From NCBI GenBank assembly GCA_947311105.1, contig CAMZKG010000014.1, positions 1 to 42,678 of the forward strand: a DNA stretch of 42,678 nt, read 5' to 3'. Below are positions 18,586 through 29,900 of the stretch, in pieces. The notes below the pieces were generated by a model. It searched no databases. It was given only the letters and a program-made list of their open reading frames with translations, and had not been told where the DNA came from. This stretch comes from an uncultured Saprospiraceae bacterium (GTDB lineage: Bacteria > Bacteroidota > Bacteroidia > Chitinophagales > Saprospiraceae). The position numbers were made by a program, and so were the translations under genes. Every line of letters begins with the position of its first letter. Positions within the stretch are counted from its first letter, which is position 1.

Positions 18586-20919
18586 TTACGCGAAGCCTTC
18601 CATACTTTTTTCTAAGCGTCTAGCTTCCGCCAAAAACTCTTCCACATTCATTTCTCTAAAAAATAGCATTCCGTGGCTAGCACGAAGTCTTGGACTATCA
18701 TTTTGATAGAAAAAGTCTTTTCCAAGCAACAAATAGAGTGTTTCCATTTGTTCTACCCATATTTTTTGCGCAAGCTTACTAAACTTACCATTGTACATAT
18801 AGCTAGGAAATGATGCTTCGACTTGCGTCAAATAACAGTTTTCAAAAGAAGCATTCAAGGTTGCCATCGCATTTAAGGAAACAGGCACCATGACATTGGC
18901 TTCGGATGGGCTAAAGCGATACCACACATTTCGATAGCCCCAAATCCGAAAATTGGACAAATCTTCTTCTTTCGACCACATCCGTACGGCTGCCGCAATG
19001 GCCTGCAATACCTTATAGTGCGTATCCGGACCACTTCCTTCTGGGTCTAGTGCCAAACTCAATACTGTCGGCTTTATCTCCCGTAATTGCTCCAAAATCG
19101 GCAATACATCCCTACCCCTTTCGGGCTGCTGCGTAAAAATATCTCCAGTATAGAAGCCTAAGCGCAAATGATGAACATCTTTCACTCGAATTCCAAAATG
19201 AGCCCAAACCAGCTCTTCTTCAAATTCTCGTATCATCCCCTTCAACTTTTGGATAGGCGGCGGATTCTTTTCTCCGTCATAGCTTCTCCTTAAAATAGCT
19301 AGTACTTCGTTTATTTGATAAAACAACTCTTTTTCATCTCCACTCTCATAAATCTCCAAAATTGCCCTAACGACTCGATGCGCCAGCCCACGATCTTGTT
19401 CATATTTATCATCCGATGCGACCGCCTGCAAAAAGTGATACACATCTTTATCCCATTTATGTTTATAGCCTGATGAGAAAAAATCTGGAAACTTGACCAT
19501 CTGGATTTCTTCTTTTTCCAGAAGCACCTTCGTATTTTCAAGTACTTTTATGACAAAACTATTGGTAACAGCAGTAAAACCCGATGTTAGAACCGAAAAC
19601 TCGGCATGATTAGACTCATCACGCAACAATCTGTGCACATGGGGCAAAATACCCAGCATCACATCGTCATGATGCGGTCCGGTATGATAATATACTTGAT
19701 TAGACTCTGATTTCATCCCTTTTTCGATTTTCGCTAAAATCGATTCTTGAACAGATTTTACTGTTTTTAGTGACAAACCAGGAATCATCTTACAATATCT
19801 ATCATTTTTTAGATCTTCCAATGTCAAGCGATGCCCAAATTTATCTAACTTCTGACACAACTGGATAACTGCTCGCTCTGTCTTCTCATGCCCCCAGTCA
19901 CCTGTCATATAATACCTATCAATCTCATCATCAAGCAATGATGCAGACCCTGCGGTCAAATAAAACCGACTCATTTTTAGATGCTGCAATACCGTTGCCG
20001 GAAAAACATTTGTCGGCTCGGACTCTAACGAACCTTTCACGATGCCCGCCTTGGCTTCTCCCGCCGCAAAAATTATCGCGGTGGCATCTTTATTATAAGT
20101 TATTGTACCCAAGCCTATCGTTATCACTAAGCGATTCTTGGAAATCTCAATACCACCCAAATCTCCTGCCGCTACGGCTTGAGTCTCAAAATTAGTTTCT
20201 GTCAATCTCGTTACCGAAAAGTGGTCAGACCCACGGGTATTGAATGCGATATGCCCATCAGGCCCTATCCCACCCAAGAAAAAACCAATGCCCCCCATAT
20301 CTCTTATTTTCTGTTCATACTCTGAGCACCAATTATCTATCGAATATATCGCTTCTTGCTGTATCTTCTCTTCTCGAGTATCGGGCGTTCTATATCTCAA
20401 AGACAAATCCACCTTTAAATCTGGAAACACGTCTGTTACTTTTCTTGATTGACCATCCTTAGACAAGGGGATTTGATTGACATCAATCAGCAAAGCATTA
20501 TCCATATTCAACCCAAACCCCTTAATGTAATACTCCTTTACATAGTGCAAAAAACTATTTTTCTGACTGGAGTCAATTGGGTAAAACTCATCAATTTGAA
20601 CAAACTTCAAGTCACCCAGATATGGTTTTTTGGACAAGACCAGCCCATTATCCTTCAATAATTTTTGGACCTTCTCTTGCTCAAAATTATCGATGATATA
20701 CTTAGTCCATTTGATAAAGAACTCTGGTGTCTTCCCTGTGGGTAGGCTAATCACACCTTTAGGGTTTTCGCTAGCCCATTCTAAAAATCTCAATGCAGAT
20801 AAAAACCCAAGCTTCGGAAAATTCTCAACAATCAAATACGGTATCTTCGTATTCATTTCCTTACGCTGTGGCGAAAACTCTAAAAATTTTCGTTCTACTC
20901 CTGTCAAATTGTCCATCAT
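18586..20919 (-). CDS. nagB: Glucosamine-6-phosphate deaminase-like protein fused to PIG-L/LmbE-type deacetylase domain
   Basis: N-terminal sugar-P isomerase: GVISLPTGKTPEFF, FVQIDEFYPID, GGIGPDGHIAFNTRGS; C-terminal PIG-L-like YHTGPHHDDVMLGILPHVHRL. Confidence 0.85.
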   Translation of the reverse strand: MMDNLTGVERKFLEFSPQRKEMNTKIPYLIVENFPKLGFLSALRFLEWASENPKGVISLPTGKTPEFFIKWTKYIIDNFEQEKVQKLLKDNGLVLSKKPYLGDLKFVQIDEFYPIDSSQKNSFLHYVKEYYIKGFGLNMDNALLIDVNQIPLSKDGQSRKVTDVFPDLKVDLSLRYRTPDTREEKIQQEAIYSIDNWCSEYEQKIRDMGGIGFFLGGIGPDGHIAFNTRGSDHFSVTRLTETNFETQAVAAGDLGGIEISKNRLVITIGLGTITYNKDATAIIFAAGEAKAGIVKGSLESEPTNVFPATVLQHLKMSRFYLTAGSASLLDDEIDRYYMTGDWGHEKTERAVIQLCQKLDKFGHRLTLEDLKNDRYCKMIPGLSLKTVKSVQESILAKIEKGMKSESNQVYYHTGPHHDDVMLGILPHVHRLLRDESNHAEFSVLTSGFTAVTNSFVIKVLENTKVLLEKEEIQMVKFPDFFSSGYKHKWDKDVYHFLQAVASDDKYEQDRGLAHRVVRAILEIYESGDEKELFYQINEVLAILRRSYDGEKNPPPIQKLKGMIREFEEELVWAHFGIRVKDVHHLRLGFYTGDIFTQQPERGRDVLPILEQLREIKPTVLSLALDPEGSGPDTHYKVLQAIAAAVRMWSKEEDLSNFRIWGYRNVWYRFSPSEANVMVPVSLNAMATLNASFENCYLTQVEASFPSYMYNGKFSKLAQKIWVEQMETLYLLLGKDFFYQNDSPRLRASHGMLFFREMNVEEFLAEARRLEKSMEGFA

Positions 20920-21130
20920 AATTAGTTATTCTAGCATTAAATCGCATCTCTTCGCCTATTCAACGATGATTCTTTTTCACTCCGCATAAACCATGCAGCC
21001 GACCTTTTGCTTGTGAAAGCGCAAGATAGTTCGTATTTCTAAAAAAAAGAAAATAATACCCATCTAACATAAAATTTATAGGCTATGTTACAAGAAATCA
21101 CCTAATTTAGCTCATTCAAAAGCACTTCAT

Positions 21131-21937
21131 ATGGCCTTATACTTTCGCAAATACAATTTCCCTTCCATTCTTAGACATACGAGCGTGGTGAATAGCAAGC
21201 ATCTAAAGCGAAAGGTCATCTTTGACACCTACACCCCAAGGGCTCCTAAGAGCACACAATACAGCCACCCCGTTATTATTTTCAACGATGGACAATTGCT
21301 CCGCAATATGGACATTTCTAAAATTTTGCGGAAGCTCCTTAAAAATAAAAAAATACAACCATGCATCATCATTGGTATCCAAAGCGATCAAAATCGCCAT
21401 CATGAGCTAGGTACCACCCAGTTTTTAGAAGCCAACGGGCACGGTATTTTTGCGCAAGCTTATCAAGAATTCATCGTAAAGGAATTAATGTCACATTTAC
21501 ATATCGATAGCTCTCATCAAATCTACATCGCTGGATTCTCTCTTGGCGGCTTAAGTGCATTGGATATTAGCTTAAACCACCCAAGCATCTTTAGTGGAGT
21601 GGGTATTTTTAGCGGTGCATTATGGTGGAGAGATAGGCCTTTTCAGGCAAAACGTCCAAATGCTCACTTGATTATCCCCCAAAAGATTCATTGGAGTCAT
21701 CATGTTCCTAACATTAAGTATTGGTTTCAAGCGGGCACTTTAGAAGAGACTAATGATCGAGACAAAAATGGCATTATTGATGTCATTGATGATACCTTAA
21801 ATACTATTGTTTCTTTGCAGCGAGCTGGTGTCAACCCAAAAAACATTTCTTATATAGAAGTGAAAGGCGGAAAACACCAGTGGCAAACTTGGGCCAAGGC
21901 TATGCCCCTATTTTTGATGACTATTTGCGGAAGCTAA
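21131..21937 (+). CDS. Esterase-like alpha/beta hydrolase
   Basis: HPVIIFNDGQLL, nucleophile elbow IAGFSLGGLSALDISLNHPSIFSGVGIFSGALWW, catalytic His region EVKGGKHQWQTWAKAMP. Confidence 0.82.
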   Translation: MALYFRKYNFPSILRHTSVVNSKHLKRKVIFDTYTPRAPKSTQYSHPVIIFNDGQLLRNMDISKILRKLLKNKKIQPCIIIGIQSDQNRHHELGTTQFLEANGHGIFAQAYQEFIVKELMSHLHIDSSHQIYIAGFSLGGLSALDISLNHPSIFSGVGIFSGALWWRDRPFQAKRPNAHLIIPQKIHWSHHVPNIKYWFQAGTLEETNDRDKNGIIDVIDDTLNTIVSLQRAGVNPKNISYIEVKGGKHQWQTWAKAMPLFLMTICGS

Positions 21938-21953
21938 AAAGCCGCTTGGGCAT

Positions 21954-21984
21954 AAAAAAAGGTCGCATCTCTTTTGACGCGACC
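21954..21984 (-). terminator. Terminator of RNA copy A (converges on the esterase gene end)
   Basis: Minus: GGTCGCGTCAAAAGAGATGCGACCTTTTTTT. Confidence 0.75.
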
Positions 21985-22166
21985 CAAACAACAAATTATA
22001 ATCCCATGAACATATCGTAAATCCCTTGCGGGAATTTTTTTCAAATTAGGAGTAAGCTAAATCCCTTCTTAAATAGCTTACTCCTTAAAGGGGTTTTTAA
22101 ATCCCATGAACATATCCAAAAAACAATTCCTATCACTTTTGAAAAGAATGTGTATTTCCTTTTTGA
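21954..22166 (-). ncRNA. Structured small RNA, copy A
   Basis: Minus-strand promoter TTTG-N19-TATCTTTG (+ coords 22199-22202 and 22172-22179); direct motif GATATGTTCATGGGATT at 22000-22016 and 22100-22116; 12-bp hairpin 22048-22085; terminator GGTCGC..GCGACC + T7 at 21954-21984. Confidence 0.7.
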
Positions 22167-22289
22167 TGATACAAAGATAATATCAAAGTCATATTAGACA
22201 AATAACAATGAACTTGCACTGTGAAGACTTATCCCTACTTTCCTAGCCACAACAATCTACAAATCAACTACTTATGAGATGATTTTGTG

Positions 22290-22321
22290 AAAAAATGTCG
22301 CATCTCTTTAGATGCGACATT
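22290..22321 (-). terminator. Terminator of RNA copy B
   Basis: Minus: AATGTCGCATCT-AAAG-AGATGCGACATTTTTT, perfect 12-bp stem. Confidence 0.85.
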
Positions 22322-22588
22322 AACAACAAATTATAATCCCATGAACATATCTTAAGTTCGCCTAAAAAACGGTTTCCCGTAAAAAAATATTCTTTTTATG
22401 GCGACTATTTCTCAATTAATTTATTAACACTCTCCTAATCTGCTCTTTTCTACCCAACTGTTAACTTTAATGTATTTAGGAGATAGTTATTTCCCTTCTA
22501 AAATAACTATCTCACTAAATATCCCATGAACATATCCAAAGAAACAAACTTCATTTTTCACTTTTGAATTGTTGCTTATTTCCTTTTA
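22290..22588 (-). ncRNA. Structured small RNA, copy B
   Basis: Same architecture as copy A: conserved 5' region TTTGTATC..AAAAGGAAATA..TTCAAAAGTGA, GATATGTTCATGGGAT at 22335-22351 and 22521-22536, hairpin 22480-22513 with the same loop, extra hairpin 22359-22403 with GAAA tetraloop, terminator 22290-22321. Confidence 0.7.
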
Positions 22589-22932
22589 CGATACAAATAT
22601 GGGAGTATATCTAAGAGAAAAAAATAACATAAAATTTTTTTTGTGAACAACAACGAACTAGCATATATGCAAAATAACAGCATAACCCGCTTATTACCAA
22701 TATATTATGACCATTTATTTGTGAATAGAAATCTTATCATATCTATTCAAATATTCTAAAAAAAAAGTAATCTTATTGCTAATAGCGGGATGAATATGGA
22801 AGAAATGGAGCTGAAGAAGCTAAGAAAACTGAACACGGCGTAGATGCAAGCCGCTGCGGCAGCACCAAAGACCAACAGCGACGAAGGAGCGCACTAAAGA
22901 CCAAAAGCGAGCAAAGCGAGCGTACATTGACA

Positions 22933-23685
22933 CTAATAAGAAAACGAATACTCCATATTTTTGGACAACCAATCCATTTGCGGAAGCGCAGGAGAAATAA
23001 TCATAGGATAAGCCGTTAAATCCATGATAGAGTCATTTCTTTGGAAGACCTTCTTAAGATCAAATACAATTTCTATTTCATTGCCAGATTCTACGACCGA
23101 AAAGCTCTCATTCAGTGAGACCTGTCGATAACTTTTATCTTCAATGATTTTGATACTAAAAGAAGTAGTATCTGCTGCCAAATAATACTCGCCCGCAATA
23201 TCTTCAAAAACATAACTAAGATATTGGCTAGAATAACGATCTACAACACCCAAAGGACTTCCCGTAGAAAAGTTTTCAGGACTTTGATTGTTATCTTCAT
23301 GCCCGACACCAAACCCAAACTTTATGCCTGTATAGTCACCTAAAGGTACTGAAAAATAAGACTGCACCCATCCTTTCTCAGAAGTGCTCATATCATATTG
23401 GGCGTCCGCAATATCCAAATAGGCGATTTCGTCCAAGGCAACTTCATCTGTTCCGTTGGCGGCGACTAGAGAGATATCTGACAAGAAGATAGCCAAGTCA
23501 TCAAATTTTATACTGCCGACCGATGGATAGGCATACTCCTTGCCTGCAATAAATGGCTCGTCGCCAAATACTGTTTTTATAGACACTTGCACAGTAGCAG
23601 ATGGCCCCACAGGGGGATCCTTTCTACATGAGCCACATGAGAAAACTACGGCAAACAAAACAAGAAATGATAAAAGCTGACGCAT
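22933..23685 (-). CDS. MbnP family protein (lipoprotein)
   Basis: Lipoprotein-like N-term FAVVFSCGSC; Y..GSIKFDDLAIFLSDISLVAANG..; domain pattern recalled for MbnP-like proteins. Confidence 0.7.
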   Translation of the reverse strand: MRQLLSFLVLFAVVFSCGSCRKDPPVGPSATVQVSIKTVFGDEPFIAGKEYAYPSVGSIKFDDLAIFLSDISLVAANGTDEVALDEIAYLDIADAQYDMSTSEKGWVQSYFSVPLGDYTGIKFGFGVGHEDNNQSPENFSTGSPLGVVDRYSSQYLSYVFEDIAGEYYLAADTTSFSIKIIEDKSYRQVSLNESFSVVESGNEIEIVFDLKKVFQRNDSIMDLTAYPMIISPALPQMDWLSKNMEYSFSY

Positions 23686-23768
23686 TCAGTCCTTTTTCTA
23701 GATTATTAACTATTTTGGTACCTATTTAGGTACCCGCAGATTTTTGCCACAAAATGCCCTTTTTGCGC

Positions 23769-23870
23769 CTGTTTTTGCTATTTTTTCATCACGTAGCCTA
23801 GCTACGCTTCAAAAAAAATAGCTTCAACACACACAAAAATGCCTATTTTTTGCCTAAAAACAGGAGCACC
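23769..23870. repeat. Dispersed intergenic repeat with palindrome core (copy 3, inverted relative to copy 1)
   Basis: GCTATTTTTTcatcacGTAGCctaGCTACgcttcaaaaAAAATAGC then CACACAAAAATGCCTATTTTTTGCCTAAAAACAGG. Confidence 0.75.
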
Positions 23871-23932
23871 TAAACAGTTACATACAAACAACGATAACAG
23901 GTATCGCACGATATTTGCAAGGACAAAACACC

Positions 23933-26900
23933 TTACTTCACGATAGTCACATCGCCAGCATATGACACTTTCTTTCCAGAAACAAATTCAACAACAGCAT
24001 GGTATACATAAACACCGGGTTCTAATTCAAGTTCTCTAAACGTTCCATCCCAGCCCGCATAAGGATCATTTGGCAGAAAATGCTCTTGAATAAAAACCTG
24101 ATTCCCCCACCTATCAAAAATACTAAGTGCTGTAATTTCTTTTACTTTGTTAGTCTTGGCATGAATGTAAAAGCTACTATTTTCTAGGTTATTAGAATTT
24201 GGAGAGAACACATTGGGAATGTAGATATCAGGATCACTAACAAAAATAGCAATTCTTGCAGAAGCATCACATCCATTTTTATCAATTACTTCTACTTCAT
24301 AATTGGTTGACACTAGGGGCTTAGCAATAGGATTTAAGCAATTAGTACAAGAAAGGTATTCTATTGAATCCCAAATAATAGTATCAATATCATCTGGCAA
24401 AATACTAGTAAACACTTGCAGTTGTGCACTATCACCCGACTCTATATAATAGATGGAATTTGTTTCTATCACTGGCAAATCAGCAGAAGGTATAATAGCA
24501 TGAGCTTCATATTCACACCCCATAACATCCTGAACCACAACATTATAAGAGCCACTCACGAGTCCACCCTGCACATCTAATGCACCAAAACTACTACCGT
24601 TATCAAAAGAGAAAAGATATGGAGGAGTACCACCAGTCACGCTCACAACCTTAATAGACCCGCCGGCGCCATTACACACGACTCCTTCAATGTCAAATGC
24701 TACATCTAAAACTTTTGGTGGAGCCGACACATACATCGCATCATCTTCCACACACCCATTTTCTTTATTTTCTACTTGTAAAAGATAGCTACCGACAGCA
24801 GCAACTATTGGGTTTGAAGAATTTGCACCAGAAACTATATTCCCCGTTGAAGTACTCCAAGAATAGATATAATCTGGATTTACATTGGCAGGTCCAATTT
24901 GGACAGAATTACTTGAGCAAGGGATATCAAAATCTTGACCTGCATCAGCAATAGGCTTAGTGACATTTTCACTCACTGCTACTGTTTTTAAGGTTGTGCA
25001 ACCATTGCCATCGTCGGTAATAACAACTTCATAATCACCTGTTTGATTCACCACCGGAGTAGCCGAATTAGCCCCTGAAACAATATTTCCCGTAAGGGCT
25101 GTCCAATTATAAGAAACATCATTATTGCTAGAAGAAGCATTTAGCACGACGGTAGTCTGCTTACAGGTAATATCATCAGGATTTGCAAGTACCAAGTCTG
25201 GAGCAAGTTTATTTTCTTCCACGACAAAGGACTTTTCTGAAGTACAGCCATTACTTAAATCCTTAACAATCACCGTATAAGTTCCCTTTAAATTCACCTT
25301 AGGGCTCGGTGTCAAATCTCCAGAGACTATATTACCACCCGTAGAACTCCATTGGAAGTCGAATAAAGTTCCCGACCCCGTTGCAGAAGCACTAATATCT
25401 ACTTCATCCAACTTACAAGTCAGCATATCATTGACAGCTCCTGCGACTATGGGCTCTTCAATATTTTGCTCGATGTTAACTTCCTTCGTCGTTTCACAAC
25501 CATTTAAAGTATTAGTTAATGTAAGTAAATATTTCCCTTCTTTATCAATGGTAGGACTATTGGACTTTCCGCCAGCAACTATATGGCCATTACCTGTTGA
25601 CCAAGAATAATCAAAGTCCGCCCCACTGCTAGAGTTTGTCGCATTAATCACAATTTCCGTAACATCACATGTTAACTGAGGGCTATTCGCTACAACGATA
25701 ACGGGTGCATTAACATCTGCAACGACAACGACGCTATCCACAGCTTGACACCCATTTGTAGTGTTTTCTACCGCAAGGTAATAAGTACCGACTTCATTAG
25801 CTTCAGGATACAAGGTGGTCGCGCCACTAACAATATTACCATCTAGTGTTGTCCATTGATACACAAACGAAGCTCCAACATCAGTCCCAGTTCCATCTAG
25901 CGCCACCTTGGTATCCCCGCAATAAATCGTTGCATTTGGGCCCGCTTCCGAAATTGGTGGAGCAATATCTTCATTCACCGTAACATCTGCAAAAGACGTA
26001 CAATTATTAGAATTATCTAAAACAACAAGGTGGTAATCACCAGGCGAGTTAATTGTAGGATTCAAAGCATCTCCCCCAGAGAGAATAGTGCCATTGGCTG
26101 TTGTCCAAGAATAAGTAAAATTACTACCCGCAGAAGAATTTGTAGCATCAATCATAATTTCCGAAACATTACAAGTAAGCTTAGCTACGGGCTCAATCAA
26201 AGCCGTAGGCTGCGAATTATCCTTATCTACTTCAACACTATCAATAGCTGAACAACCATTTAATGAATTGGTAATTACTAACGTATAAAAACCTGGCTGA
26301 TTAACTGTAGGTGTCAAAGACATTTCTCCAGAAACAATATTTCCTGAAGTAGTTGACCAAAGATAATCAAATTCACTTCCTGCACTTGAGCCAATAGCAG
26401 ACAAATCAACCGTTGGCGTTGTACAGGTAATCAAACTTGGACTCCCCATGCTAATACTTGGTTCAACTACATCTTCTGTCACACTAATATTCATTTGGCT
26501 TTCGCAAAAATTCTGCGTGTTTGTGATAACAAGGACATAGTCTCCTGGAGCATTTACCAATGCCTGACTGCTACTATTTCCTGACACAATATTACCATTA
26601 GGCGTCGTCCATGCGTATGAGAACTCCAACCCCGCACTAGTCCCCAATCCTCCTACTAAAGTTGTATCAACTAAACAATTCAGTTCACTCGGCAAACCTG
26701 GATCGATAACAGGCAAATCCACATTCTTCTCTACATCAACCACAGATACGGCCTTGCAGCCATTATCGGTATTTGTCACCAAAAGCTCGTATGTTCCTGC
26801 ATCCGTGACCGTAAGAAATGGAGTATTAGAATTAGTTGGCAAAACGCCGCCATCAGAAGCAGTCCACTGATAGGTAAAATTAGATCCAGTAGCTGTAGTT

Positions 26901-29900
26901 GTTGTACCTAGTTCTACAGAACTCACCTGACAGTTAATCATAAGGTCAGGGCCTGCATCAACGGTTGGGATGTTTACATCTTGATCAATAATCACACTAT
27001 CCATAGCAGAACATCCATTACTGCTATTAGTCACATTCAAATAATAAGTACCCGATGCATTAACAAAAGGACTTGCGGTATTATTTCCCGAAAGGATACT
27101 ACCATTCTGAGTTGTCCACGCATATTCAACAGAACCACCATTTGCACTTCCCATCCCTGCGAGCTGCAAGCTATCAACTCCACACAAAAGAGTCTGAGTC
27201 AGTCCAGCATCAGCTGTTGGGACTTCTAGGTTTTCATTTACTGTGATAGTAAAAGTAGAAGCACAATTATTCGTTATATCTGTCACCCCTAAAATATAGG
27301 TACCCGGCTCATCCACAACTACATCTAAAATATTTGAAGCTGAAATAATATTACCATCTGCAGTCGTCCATGAATACACAAACTGAGAGCCGCTACTTGA
27401 CCCTGTGCCATAAATTTCAACTGTATCTACCAGACACGTTAACTCACTAGGTGTGGCAGCTACTGCATTGGGAAAATCTGCATTTGTGGAAACCACAAAA
27501 CTATCCTGAACGGAACAGCCATTATCTGTATTTACAATATCCACAGCATAAGTGCCCGCTTGATTGACGGTAATAGCATTCGTCCCATTTCCAAATTGAA
27601 TAAACCCATCGGTAGTCGTCCAATTATAGGTAATCGCCCCTGTTGAAGATGCTACAGCTGTAATCGTAGCAGATGATGCGGTACAAGTAATTTCATCATC
27701 CCCTACCAACCCAACAGTAGGATAATTCAAGTCTTCATCAATAAGCACCTGCCCTGTACTTGTACAGCCATTTGTGTTGTCTGTCACTACTACCTCGTAC
27801 AATCCATCTGAGTTGACTTGTGGATTGTCTGTTGCTGCACCTGCGACAATATTACCATCTACCGTTGTCCAAGAATAAGTAAGATTGGCATTTCCAGAAG
27901 GAGTCGATGGACCTAAAGTAACTATGGGAGAGTTACAATCAATAGTAGCAGGAAGACCTGGCTCAACAGATGGGGGTTGATTATTTAGCCCTATGGTAAC
28001 AGAAGACAAAGATGTACAACCATTAACATCATCTGTGACCATTAATTGATAAACGCCACTAATATCTACCATTGGGCTCAATGTTGTGCCGCCAGAGACG
28101 ATATTACCGTCAGTGGTTGACCAATTGTAGGTATAATTAGCGCCTTGCGACGAATTACTTCCATCTAGGCTAATTGTCGGCGTATTACACGTAATATCCA
28201 CACCTGTTCCGGCATTGGCTACTGGAACATCTTGATCAAGTCCCACTGTCACGGTACTCTCTGATGTACAACCTGAAACAGGATGCGTAGCAATCAAAGT
28301 ATAATCACCATGTGAATTTACTTCTGGTGACAATGTTGTAGCACCACCGACGATATTACCATTCAAAGTAACCCATTCAAAGGTAGCATTACTTGGCAAG
28401 ATACTACCATTTAAGATTACAGAAGTCTGAGTACATCCGATGGTTGTTGCATCTCCTGCATCTGGAGTTGCTACATCTATATTTTGGGCAACCAACACAG
28501 ACTCCGAGCTAGTACAACCATTATTGCTATTGGTAACAACTAACGTATAAGCGCCTTGTTGATTTATGACTGGATTTAGTGCATCTACACCAGAGATGAT
28601 ATTACCATCGGCTGTTGTCCAATTATAAGTGTATTCACTTCCTATTGAAGACCCAGCACCATCTAAAGTAATTATGGAGTCAACACACGATAATGCACCA
28701 GCAGGATTAATCATGGCAATTGGCGAGATTGTATCACCTGTTACAGGTACATCTACGGTCGCTGTACATCCATTGACATCGTTGGTTACAACAAGTGTAT
28801 ATGTACCCGACGAATTAACTACTGGTGTTAAGCTCGTATTTCCTGATACAATATTACCATCTGCAGTTGCCCACAAATAAGAAAAATCAATTCCAGTAGA
28901 ACTACCATTATCCACCAAAGTCATAGAAGGATTGCTACAATCTAATTCTCCCAAAGCTGCTACATTAGCAATTGGTTCTATTAAGTCATCCAAAACGGTA
29001 ATACTTGTATCTTTAACGCAGCCAAGGATATTAGTAACACTTAAGGTATAAGTCCCACCCATATCTATCACAGGAGATAAAGTTGTACTTCCAGACACGA
29101 TATTACCGTCTGTTGTCACCCAGTTATATGTTGTACCCGCACTAGTTGAAGAGCCATTTCCCGAAAGGGAGATAGTTTGATTATTACAATCGACTATGGA
29201 TGCAGGCTCGATATTAGCAACGGGGAAGCCAACTCCTTCTTCGACGGTTTCTGATCCCATCACTTCACAATTATTGGCATCTGTGACAGTAAAGAAATAC
29301 GTTCCAGCAGTCAATCCAAACAAGCTAGCAGTATTCGCACCATTATCCCAAGAATAAGTATAACCTGACTGCCCTCCACTAACCGCTAAATCAATCGTGC
29401 CATCACTAGGATTTAAGCAATTAACTTCCGTAGAAAAAGAATCGACGGTCATCGGCGTTGCCGCAAAAACATCATAAGACTCTATAGCTGTACAACCACT
29501 TGCATCAGAGATGGTCAACTGATACAATCCTGGTGATAAATTCTCAATCAAAGGATTATTTGGTTGTATTGGCGACCATGTATAAGTATAATTACCAGGA
29601 TTAATGGGTATTACTTCAATTGACCCATTATCTTCTCCAGCACAAAGCTCACTAGTCACAATGGATGTTGACTGTAAAGTAGCTGCGGTTATCGTTGCAG
29701 ATCCTGTCCCAAAGCCATCACAACTACTTGTTGAAACTCCAGGAACGGTATAAACCCCAACATCCGAAACAGAAAAGATCGCATTAGCGGTAAGAAAAGT
29801 CATTGTATTCCATAATAAACCATCCTTATAAATCTCTACGGTCCAAGGTCCTGTCCCCGTAAAAGCTAAATCAATATCCACAAATCCCCCATTACAGATT

